From the NCBI GenBank assembly GCA_964412375.1, contig CAYPOD010000003.1:62001-126000 (forward strand): a stretch of 64,000 bases of DNA. The letters run 5' to 3'. Shown in pieces: positions 41,937 through 49,669 of the stretch. The position numbers and the translations under genes are program-made. Position 1 is the stretch's first letter, and each line of letters begins with the position of its first letter. This DNA is from CADEDV01 sp964412375 (GTDB lineage: Bacteria > Bacteroidota > Bacteroidia > Chitinophagales > Chitinophagaceae). The notes under the pieces were generated by a model. It had not been told where the DNA came from and did no database searches. It saw only the letters and a program-made list of their open reading frames with translations.

Positions 41937-43280
41937 CTAAAACTGCAAAAGGAATGCAGTTCCTTCCCCCTGTACACTCTGCACCTGTATGTTGCCTTTG
42001 TGCAGCATCATGATCTGTTTGCAAAGGCTGAGCCCGATACCGCTGCCACTTTTTTTGGTGCTGAAAAAAGGGATGAAGATCTTTTCCAATATCTCGGCGG
42101 GCATACCGTTACCGTTATCAGCCACTTTGATGATTGTTTTATGATTGCTGGCTACATAGGCCGACAATACAATGCGTGGGTTGGTTCTTTCTTTTACAGC
42201 TTCAATAGCGTTCACCACAAGATTGATGAGCACCTGTTCCATTAAATTGATATCAGCTTCCAGGACAAGATCAGTATCCTTGAGGATCGTCTCGAATTCG
42301 ATACTTTTTTGCTCCAGGGTGGGATGCATCAGTTGCAGCAGGTTTTCAAAAAGATCCCGGACATACACTTTTTTCAGGTTGAGGGTGTTGATCTTATTCA
42401 GGTTGCGGTAGGTCTCTGCAAACTTAAGCAAGCCCTCACTTCTTCTTTTGATGGTCTCAATACCTAACTCCAGGTCATCAACGGAACCGGTTTCATTGCT
42501 CAGCACAGGAACGGATTGCTGCAAACGGTGTTTCAGTGTATCGGCGAGTGAAGAGATAGGCGCCACAGAGTTCATGATCTCGTGGGTAAGCACACTTAAT
42601 AATTTTTGCCATGCTTTGGATTCTGTTTCATCCAATGCTTCATTCACATTCTGAAAAGCGATGAGCTTATACAGCTTTCCTTCTGTCTGGAAAGCAGTGG
42701 CTGACAATAACACTTTAAAGGAAGATGTTTCCAGGTGTGCGGTGGCAATGCGGCCATCACCCGGTTTCAGTAATTTCACCTGGTTGTAAAGTTCCTTATC
42801 TCTTCGTTCTAATGAATGGATCGTTTTCAGGTAAGGTACCTGCAACATTCTTTTCAGCGATTCATTCATCCATACCACTTCACCGCTTTCCTCTTCATAA
42901 GAAAGGATTCCTGTGTCCACCAGTTCCAGTATCTTTTGCAGGTACTGGTATTGTGTTTCTTTTTCTTTGCTGATGACTTTGAATGTGGAGTTGATCTCAT
43001 TAAAACCTTGACGCAATGGCTGAATTTCCACCGGTGCATGTTTCACATCAAAATAGCGGGAGAAATCACGGTAATGCACCGATTCTACAAACTGGTTCAG
43101 CTCATCATGTGCTTTTTTCTGGAAACGGTAAAACTCCACTACCTGGTAAATAATGACAGGTGCAGCAATCAGCAGGTAAATATAAAGGGCTTTCACCAGC
43201 AGTAACGAAGCAGCACTGAGCGTTGCAAACAACAGCAACACCCGGATGATGATCCTCCATTCATATTTCTTATAGATCAT
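41937..43280 (-). CDS. Sensor histidine kinase (NtrY-like)
   Basis: A 447-residue protein with two N-terminal membrane helices (about 9-29 and 31-49, with little sequence between), a PAS-type domain near 110-215, and the kinase core: His233 in 'LLSVLTHEIMNSVAPI', N box 'NLVVNAIEAVKE', G1 'DNGNGM', F box 'IFIPFFSTKKSGSGIGLSL'. With no large periplasmic domain, the signal is likely sensed inside the membrane or cytoplasm. The NtrC-type regulator is encoded just upstream on the same strand (87-bp gap) and is the probable partner. Targets may include the divergent efflux operon. Confidence 0.88.
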   Translation of the reverse strand: MIYKKYEWRIIIRVLLLFATLSAASLLLVKALYIYLLIAAPVIIYQVVEFYRFQKKAHDELNQFVESVHYRDFSRYFDVKHAPVEIQPLRQGFNEINSTFKVISKEKETQYQYLQKILELVDTGILSYEEESGEVVWMNESLKRMLQVPYLKTIHSLERRDKELYNQVKLLKPGDGRIATAHLETSSFKVLLSATAFQTEGKLYKLIAFQNVNEALDETESKAWQKLLSVLTHEIMNSVAPISSLADTLKHRLQQSVPVLSNETGSVDDLELGIETIKRRSEGLLKFAETYRNLNKINTLNLKKVYVRDLFENLLQLMHPTLEQKSIEFETILKDTDLVLEADINLMEQVLINLVVNAIEAVKERTNPRIVLSAYVASNHKTIIKVADNGNGMPAEILEKIFIPFFSTKKSGSGIGLSLCKQIMMLHKGNIQVQSVQGEGTAFLLQF

Positions 43281-43367
43281 AGCTCAAATCTTTCCCTGGC
43301 TGAGTAAGCACAAAGTATTTACGCCTTCATACTGTTCGTTAAGTCCCTTTGTGGAATGTAGGGGCCT

Positions 43368-44726
43368 TTAAATATCATACTTACTTAACCTTCTGTACAA
43401 AGCAGTTCTTGTCAATCCCAGTTCTTTTGCCGCACGGGTGATATTTCCATTATTCTTTTCGATCACTTTCAGTATTGTGTTCTTTTCAATGGCGCTGAGT
43501 TTTAATTCAGCCGGTTCATTTTCCTGAACGGTTACTGATTCAATTGGAGAAAAGATGATGTCTTTGGCCTGCAGCACATCTTCATCAGCCATGATAACTG
43601 CCCGCTCAATACTGTATTGTAATTCCCGCACATTACCGGGATAGTGATAATTGAGTAATTTCTCCACAGCTTTATTGTCAAATTCAAGAGTGGGTTTGAT
43701 ATACTTATTGCTATACAGTTTGCTGAAATGCCGGGCAAGCAATAAAATATCATTTCCTCTTTTGCGCAACGGCGGCATCATGATTTCCACGGTGTTGATT
43801 CGATAGACAAGGTCCTTGCGAAAACGGTTTTCATTGGCCAGTTCATTCAGCGGTAGATTAGTAGCGCAGATCAAACGGATGTCAACCGGAATGGCCTCGT
43901 TGCTTCCAAGTCTTGTCACCTGCCTGCTTTGCAGCACATTCAGCAGTTTGGCCTGCTGCTGCAATGAAATATTTCCTATCTCGTCGAGAAAAAGAGTGCC
44001 GCCATCAGCGGCTTCAAAACGTCCTGTCCTGTCTTCCCTTGCATCTGTGAAGGCGCCTTTCTTATGACCAAACAATTCGCTTTCAAAAAGTGTTTCGGTC
44101 AATGCGCCAACGTCAACTTTCACAAATGGTTTACCGGCCCGCAACGATTGCTGGTGAATAGCTTTGGCTACAAGGTCTTTTCCTGTTCCATTTTCACCTA
44201 ATATCAGTATGTTGGCATCGGTGGGAGCGATCTTTTCGATTTTATGAAATATCTCCTGCATCAATTCTGATTCGCCCAGCAATTCTTTGCCAATGATCGA
44301 ATCAGCCTCCATGCCCGGTGAAAGAGAAGTTTTATTTTCTTTTCTCCGAAGGGCATCTTTCAGGATGCCAATAAGTTTCTCGTTGTGCCACGGTTTTACC
44401 ACAAAATCAGCAGCGCCTTCTTTTAATGAACTGACCGCAAGATCAATATCGCCATAAGCAGTGATCATAATGACGGCCGCATCATTTCGCTGTTTCTTTA
44501 TTTCTTTCAGCCAAAACAGGCCTTCATTGCCGGTGTTGATAGAACTGGTGAAATTCATATCCAGCAATACAAGATCATAGGCATCTTTGGACAAATGCCA
44601 GCGGAGATTTTCCGGGTTTCGTTCCGTGACCACTTCTTTTGCTTCGGTTTTCAGCAACAGGCGGACCGCGGTGAGCACATCGGGGTCATCATCCACAGCC
44701 AGTATCGAAGCATTTTTCAGTTGCAT
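43368..44726 (-). CDS. NtrC-family sigma-54-dependent response regulator
   Basis: A 452-residue protein with a receiver domain (acid pocket at residues 12-14, phospho-acceptor Asp56 in LVLLDMNF, MITAYG at 87-92, Lys111), an AAA+ domain (Walker A GENGTGKD at 177-184, the sigma-54 contact GAFTDA at 224-229, Walker B GGTLFLDEIGN) and a C-terminal Fis-type helix-turn-helix (NGNITRAAKELGLTRTALYRRL). It would activate sigma-54 promoters when phosphorylated. It diverges from the efflux operon across 295 bp. I could not find a convincing -24/-12 element there. Confidence 0.92.
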   Translation of the reverse strand: MQLKNASILAVDDDPDVLTAVRLLLKTEAKEVVTERNPENLRWHLSKDAYDLVLLDMNFTSSINTGNEGLFWLKEIKKQRNDAAVIMITAYGDIDLAVSSLKEGAADFVVKPWHNEKLIGILKDALRRKENKTSLSPGMEADSIIGKELLGESELMQEIFHKIEKIAPTDANILILGENGTGKDLVAKAIHQQSLRAGKPFVKVDVGALTETLFESELFGHKKGAFTDAREDRTGRFEAADGGTLFLDEIGNISLQQQAKLLNVLQSRQVTRLGSNEAIPVDIRLICATNLPLNELANENRFRKDLVYRINTVEIMMPPLRKRGNDILLLARHFSKLYSNKYIKPTLEFDNKAVEKLLNYHYPGNVRELQYSIERAVIMADEDVLQAKDIIFSPIESVTVQENEPAELKLSAIEKNTILKVIEKNNGNITRAAKELGLTRTALYRRLSKYDI

Positions 44727-45021
44727 ATAATATAAATATTGTCAGCCGCTGCAATTATACCATAAATACAACCGCATGGCAATTAATTTTTTAGCAATGG
44801 CTTCGCAATACGATTGTATCAAAACCGGACAGTGTTTGTATCGCTAACGAACATTTTCGTATTTCTGTTTACTGTAACCTCCTGTAAACCAAACCCGTTC
44901 TAAAATGGCATGTTCTTACTGGTAAACAACCGGTTTTTTCTCTGTGTATAGTCATTAAGCTGTCCCGCCCTGAGAATCCGGGCAGGGACAGCTTATTAAA
45001 AGATCAAAAAAAGTAAAAACA
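44727..45021. other. Divergent intergenic region between the response regulator and efflux operon
   Basis: 295 bp without a gene. It holds a long hairpin at 44956-44995 (listed separately). A TGGCATG at 44906-44912 resembles the -24 half of a sigma-54 promoter, but the -12 GC expected 12 bp on reads CT. No clear TAnnTTTG promoter was seen in either direction. Confidence 0.5.
44956..44995 (+). promoter_or_regulatory. Long hairpin in the leader of the efflux operon
   Basis: TAAGCTGTCCCGCCC (44956-44970) and GGGCAGGGACAGCTTA (44980-44995) form a 15-bp stem with one bulged A and a 9-nt loop. It ends 26 bp before the adaptor start codon. No U-run follows, so a plain terminator is unlikely; an operator, an mRNA stabiliser or a translational control element are options. 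Confidence 0.6.
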
Positions 45022-46275
45022 GTGGACAGAGTTATTGCAAAAAAGAAATGGAGTAAAAAAAGGCTTTTAACGATCGGTGGCATCGTTGGTATTATTGCGC
45101 TGATTGCTGTCAGCTATTATCTCACATCGGGTAAAAGCCGCCTGAATGTGGATGCTGAACGGATCACCATCAGCGAAGTAAAATCAGGTCCTTTCCAGGA
45201 AACAATTCCGGTCAATGGTATTGTGCTTCCTATCACATCAATTTATCTCGATGCAGTAGAAGGGGGAAGAGTGGAAGAAAAGTATGCAGATGATGGTGCT
45301 ATATTGACAAAAGGCCAACCCATTCTCCGGTTGTCAAATACAGACCTGGAGCTAAGTCTTGTGAACCAGGAAACATCTGTTTATAATTTGCTTACACAAA
45401 TGCAGATATCACAGAATGCGGCACAGCAAAACACAGTGAACCGGCTGAACCAGGTAACAGATGTTGACAATCAGTTAAAGGAAGCGGAACGCATTTATAA
45501 TCTCAACAAAAAGCTTTATGATCAAAAAGTAATTGGCAGCCAGGAGTTCAGGCAATCGGAAAACAACTATAATTATTTTGTTGAGAAAAAAAGGTTGTCT
45601 GATGAGATCATGAAACAGGATTCAGTATCCAATTTACAACAACTGTCACAAGCCAGGCAGTCTTTTACCGGCTCACAAAATGCCCTGAATGTAATGCGCA
45701 AAAAAGTTGGTGACCTTATTGTAAGGGCGCCGGTTGATGGCCAACTCACTTCCCTGGATGCAGAAATAGGCCAATCAAAAAATAAGGGAGAACGATTGGG
45801 ACAAATAGATGTACTCAGCGGTTTTAAAGTCAGGGCAGACATTGATGAACACTATATTTCCCGTATTTACACCGGCCTTTCCGGTGGATTCACTTTTGCG
45901 GGTAAGGATTACAAGCTAACGATCAAAAAAGTATATACGCAGGTTACAGGTGGCCGTTTCCAGGTGGATATGGAATTTGACGGAGAAGTGCCCCAGGGTA
46001 TCCGAAGGGGTCAGACATTGCAGATAAGAATCGCATTCAGCGATGAGGTGGAGGCCGTACAAGTGGCTAAAGGTGGATTCTATCAGCAAACCGGCGGTAA
46101 TTGGATTTTTAAGCTAAACGAAAACGGCACTCATGCATACAGGGTGGATATACAACTGGGGCGGCAAAACCCGGATTACTATGAAGTGCTGCAGGGATTG
46201 AAACCCGGTGATAAGGTTGTTGTATCCAGCTATGAAAACTATGGGAATATGCAGGAACTGGTTTTGAAAAAATAA
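45022..46275 (+). CDS. HlyD/MacA-type periplasmic adaptor of an efflux system
   Basis: A 417-residue protein started at GTG 45022; a nearby ATG at 45047-45049 is in another frame. A basic N-terminus and one membrane helix (about 15-34) anchor it. Lipoyl-like halves are near residues 60-110 and 230-250 ('DLIVRAPVDGQLTSLDAEIGQ') around a long coiled coil (about 115-225). A beta-barrel part and a C-terminal membrane-proximal part follow ('ALKPGDKVVVSSYENYG'-like LKPGDKVVVSSY). It would link the FtsX-type permeases to the TolC-type channel encoded at the end of the operon. Confidence 0.88.
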   Translation: MDRVIAKKKWSKKRLLTIGGIVGIIALIAVSYYLTSGKSRLNVDAERITISEVKSGPFQETIPVNGIVLPITSIYLDAVEGGRVEEKYADDGAILTKGQPILRLSNTDLELSLVNQETSVYNLLTQMQISQNAAQQNTVNRLNQVTDVDNQLKEAERIYNLNKKLYDQKVIGSQEFRQSENNYNYFVEKKRLSDEIMKQDSVSNLQQLSQARQSFTGSQNALNVMRKKVGDLIVRAPVDGQLTSLDAEIGQSKNKGERLGQIDVLSGFKVRADIDEHYISRIYTGLSGGFTFAGKDYKLTIKKVYTQVTGGRFQVDMEFDGEVPQGIRRGQTLQIRIAFSDEVEAVQVAKGGFYQQTGGNWIFKLNENGTHAYRVDIQLGRQNPDYYEVLQGLKPGDKVVVSSYENYGNMQELVLKK

Positions 46276-46296
46276 TTGCCTTTAAACAGTATAGTC

Positions 46297-46506
46297 ATGA
46301 AAAAGAAAATCTTCTGGATGTTCATACTCATCTGCAGCGCCAGTCTTTTTTCTGCAGCAAAACAATCTGGTCAGAATTGTAACAAACCGGTTGCTGTTAA
46401 ACAATCAACGGTGCAAGAGTGCAAAAAAACAGGCAGCCGCGTAAAAGCAGACCATAGTATGGGCCTGGACCTTTCCCCCCTGCATTTTTTCCTGGGATCA
46501 CTTTAA
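46297..46506 (+). CDS. Small secreted protein of unknown function
   Basis: A 69-residue protein starting at ATG 46297, 21 bp after the adaptor stop and 29 bp before the ATPase gene. Residues 1-22 look like a signal peptide (MKKKIFWMFILICSASLFSA). The mature part of about 47 residues has two Cys (QNCNK, QECKK) and ends in the hydrophobic LSPLHFFLGSL. I see no lipobox. The start context ATAGTCATG resembles those of other genes in this operon (ATAGCCATG at 47226 and 54493). It may be a small accessory, sensor or exported peptide. A seven-codon longer frame from 46276 is possible but lacks the signal peptide start. Confidence 0.65.
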   Translation: MKKKIFWMFILICSASLFSAAKQSGQNCNKPVAVKQSTVQECKKTGSRVKADHSMGLDLSPLHFFLGSL

Positions 46507-46535
46507 AAATTTAAACTACACTTAAATAGTATACA

Positions 46536-47212
46536 ATGATCAAGATCTCCAATCTCGAAAAAATCTATCGTACCGAAGAAGTAGAAACCGTTGCGCTCAA
46601 TAAACTTTCCTTTGAAGTAAAGGACGGGGAATTTGTAGCGGTAATGGGCCCTTCCGGTTGCGGCAAGTCCACGTTGCTGAATATCGTTGGCCTGCTAGAT
46701 GACCCGGATGCCGGCAGTTTCTTATTCAACGGAATTGAAGTGGCGCATTTTAATGAAAGAAAAAGGGCCGATCTGCGTAAACGTAATATCGGCTTTGTGT
46801 TTCAGAGTTTCAATCTTATTGATGAACTCACTGTTTTTGAAAATGTAGAACTGCCGCTGATCTATACCGGCGTGAAAGGAGCAGAGCGGAAAAAAGAGTG
46901 GAAGAAGTGCTGGATAAAATGCAGATCATGCACCGCCGTAACCACTACCCGCAGCAATTATCAGGCGGTCAGCAACAGCGGGTGGCCGTGGCAAGGGCTG
47001 TAGTCAACAAACCCAAACTCATTTTGGCCGATGAGCCGACCGGTAACCTGGATTCACACAACGGCAATGAAGTGATGCAACTGCTTACCGACCTCAATGA
47101 GCAGGGAACTACTATCATAATGGTGACCCACTCAGAGCATGATGCCCGCTATAGCCACCGTATCATCCGGATGCTGGATGGACAAACTGTTACAGAGAAT
47201 ATCCTTGTATAG
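46536..47212 (+). pseudogene. ABC transporter ATP-binding protein (MacB/LolD type), frameshifted
   Basis: Two overlapping frames together give a normal ATPase of about 225 residues. The first (46536-47003) has Walker A GPSGCGKST (38-46) and the Q-loop FVFQSFNLIDEL, but then turns to unrelated sequence. The second frame begins near 46895 and has LSGGQQQR, the Walker B LILADEPTGN and the H-loop VTHSEHD. The break is at a run of six A (46890-46895); one extra A would restore the frame as ERKKRVEEVLDK. It is either a real mutation, a sequencing error in a homopolymer, or a site of programmed slippage. A second, intact ATPase is encoded at 56953. Confidence 0.85.
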
Positions 47213-47225
47213 AAAAAGTATAGCC

Positions 47226-49658
47226 ATGTTTAAAAACTACCTGAAGATCGCCTGGAGAAACCTGCTAAAGAACAGGACATTTTCCATTATCAACATAGCA
47301 GGTCTTGCCATTGGGCTGGCTTGTTTTATCCTGATTGTGCTTTATGTAATGCATGAGATCAGTTACGACAGGTTTCATGCAAAGGCAGATCGCATTTACC
47401 GGATCAATTCCGATATCCGGTTTGGCGGCACTGATCTGAAGCTGGCTGTTTGCAGTGACCCGATGGGGGCCACATTGAAAAAGGATTTTCCCCAGGTGGA
47501 ACAATACACCCGCCTGTATAATTCATCCGGTTCAAAACTTATTAAAAAAGGGAATGAATTCATCAATGAACAGGCGGTCGTTCATGCTGACTCCACTTTC
47601 TTTGATGTGTTTACATTTCCTGCCATTTCCGGTGACATAAAGACGGCATTGAACGAGCCTAATACAGTTGTGCTTACAAAGTCGGCAGCAGAAAAATATT
47701 TCGGTAGTACAGAGGCTGTTGGAAAAATGCTGGAAACAGATGATAATAACAGCACCTTGTATAAGGTGACAGCCATAATCAACGATATGCCCGAAAACTC
47801 ACATTTCAGGTTTGACTTCCTGTTCTCGATGGATAATGTGCAATATGGCTGGGGAAATTACCTGAGTCATAATTTTCAAACATATATTGTTTTGCAGAAA
47901 GGGACCAGTGCCAGAGAGTTTGAAAAAAACTTTACCGGTTTGATTGATAAGTATATTCTCCCGCAGGCCAGGCAATTCATGGACATCAGCAGCATGGATG
48001 ATTTCAAAAAAACCGGAAATAAGCTGGATTATTCGCTGATGCCGATGACATCCATTCATCTTCGTTCCGATCGTTTTCCTGAGTTGGGTGTAAATGGTAA
48101 TCTTCAATATGTGTACATTTTTTCCGCTGCAGCCCTTTTCATCCTCCTGATCGCCTGTGTGAATTTTATGAATCTTTCCACGGCCCGCTCGGCCAACCGT
48201 GCAAGAGAAGTGGGCATCCGGAAAGTGCTGGGTACGGAAAAAAGATCGCTGGTGGGGCAGTTCCTCACAGAATCTACGCTGATGGTTTTTTTAGGAATGG
48301 TCATCGCTGTTGCCATTGCCGCATTAAGCATCGGCTACTTTAATAACATGTCCGGGGTGAATTTATCTATCACAGCTTTGTTTCAGCCCGGCTATATTGC
48401 ATTTCTCCTTTTGTTGGCTATCGCAACCGGTGTACTGGCCGGTCTTTACCCGGCATTTTTTTTATCCGGCTTCAAACCAATAACTGTTCTAAAAGGAAAA
48501 ATTACAAAAGGAAAAAGCCGTGATTTGTTCCGGAGTTCATTGGTGGTCTTCCAGTTTTTTACTTCTATTGTCCTGATAGTTGGCACTATCGTTGTTTTCC
48601 GCCAGCTAAATTACATACAAACTAAAAAGATAGGGTTCAACAAGGAACAGTTGCTGATTGTGAATGGAACGGGTGCTTTGAAAACCCAGGCAGATGCTTT
48701 CCGGAACGAAGTGGCTAAACTGAGCGGAGTGAAAGGCTCATCATTTGCCACTTACCTGCCGGTGAGTAATTCGTCAAGGAGTGATAACACTTTTTCTACG
48801 GAAGCAGTGATGAATGAAAAGAACGGGTTTAATATGCAGGTATGGAATGTGGACTATGATTATATACCCACATTGGGAATGGAAATTGCTAAGGGAAGAA
48901 ATTTTTCGAGGGAATTTGGCTCAGATTCAACAGGCCTCATCATTAATGAAGCAACGGCAAAGATCATAGGCGTGGATAACCCGGTTGGCAGGAAACTTTA
49001 CACATCTGATAATAACGGGCCCAACAACACTGCTTATACTATTATAGGTGTGGTGAAGAATTTCAATTTCGAATCATTGCGACAGAACATCGGCCCTCTT
49101 TGCATGAGGCTGGGCAATAATAAATCATCGGCAGCATTCAAAGTGTCCACATCGGATTTAAAGGGACTACTTACGAGCATCGAAAAGCAGTGGAAGGAAA
49201 TGGCTCCGGAGATGCCGTTTAGTTATCAATTCCTCGATGAAGCTTTTGACAGCATGTACCGGGCAGAGCAACGGGTGAGCAATGTAGCATTGTCGCTTGC
49301 AGCACTGGCTATCTTTATTGCTTGCCTGGGTTTGTTTGGCCTGGCTACTTACATGGCAGAGCAACGAACCAAAGAAATAGGTGTGAGAAAAGTGCTGGGC
49401 GCCTCTGTCTCCAATATTGTTTCCATGTTGTCCCTTGATTTTGCCAAACTCGTACTGATCGGGGCTGTTATTGCCTTCCCGGTAGCCTGGTATGCGATGG
49501 ACAGGTGGTTGCAGGACTTTGCCTATCGTGTGAATTTGGGATGGTGGATATTCCTGCTGGCCGCAGCGATTACCCTGCTGATCGCATTAATGACTGTGAT
49601 TGTTCAGGCAATCAAAGCAGCTATTGCAAACCCGGTGAAAAGTTTGAGAACTGAATAA
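47226..49658 (+). CDS. ABC transporter permease, MacB/FtsX type (first of four)
   Basis: An 810-residue protein from ATG 47226 (MFKNYLKIAWRNLLKNRTFS). The frame is open from 47139 but the upstream part lies in the ATPase gene. Layout: membrane helix 1 near residues 20-42, periplasmic MacB-type domain to about 280, three helices near 290-430 with 'LSTARSANRAREVGIRKVLG', a second MacB-type domain, and a final FtsX module with 'RTKEIGVRKVLGASV' and the shared C-terminus 'AIANPVKSLRTE'. Two FtsX repeats per chain are common in Bacteroidota. Substrate unknown. Confidence 0.9.
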   Translation: MFKNYLKIAWRNLLKNRTFSIINIAGLAIGLACFILIVLYVMHEISYDRFHAKADRIYRINSDIRFGGTDLKLAVCSDPMGATLKKDFPQVEQYTRLYNSSGSKLIKKGNEFINEQAVVHADSTFFDVFTFPAISGDIKTALNEPNTVVLTKSAAEKYFGSTEAVGKMLETDDNNSTLYKVTAIINDMPENSHFRFDFLFSMDNVQYGWGNYLSHNFQTYIVLQKGTSAREFEKNFTGLIDKYILPQARQFMDISSMDDFKKTGNKLDYSLMPMTSIHLRSDRFPELGVNGNLQYVYIFSAAALFILLIACVNFMNLSTARSANRAREVGIRKVLGTEKRSLVGQFLTESTLMVFLGMVIAVAIAALSIGYFNNMSGVNLSITALFQPGYIAFLLLLAIATGVLAGLYPAFFLSGFKPITVLKGKITKGKSRDLFRSSLVVFQFFTSIVLIVGTIVVFRQLNYIQTKKIGFNKEQLLIVNGTGALKTQADAFRNEVAKLSGVKGSSFATYLPVSNSSRSDNTFSTEAVMNEKNGFNMQVWNVDYDYIPTLGMEIAKGRNFSREFGSDSTGLIINEATAKIIGVDNPVGRKLYTSDNNGPNNTAYTIIGVVKNFNFESLRQNIGPLCMRLGNNKSSAAFKVSTSDLKGLLTSIEKQWKEMAPEMPFSYQFLDEAFDSMYRAEQRVSNVALSLAALAIFIACLGLFGLATYMAEQRTKEIGVRKVLGASVSNIVSMLSLDFAKLVLIGAVIAFPVAWYAMDRWLQDFAYRVNLGWWIFLLAAAITLLIALMTVIVQAIKAAIANPVKSLRTE

Positions 49659-49669
49659 AAACATTAGCC

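Noticed and set aside
44906..44921. Possible sigma-54 promoter (TGGCATG and TACTG)
   Set aside because: The -12 GC is missing at the required spacing, so support is too weak to list as a promoter.
46890..46896. Programmed -1 frameshift site as in dnaX
   Set aside because: The zero-frame phase is AAA AAA GAG, not the A AAA AAG phase of dnaX, and I see no stimulating stem-loop or upstream Shine-Dalgarno. Mutation or sequencing error is the simpler explanation, so it is kept only as an option.
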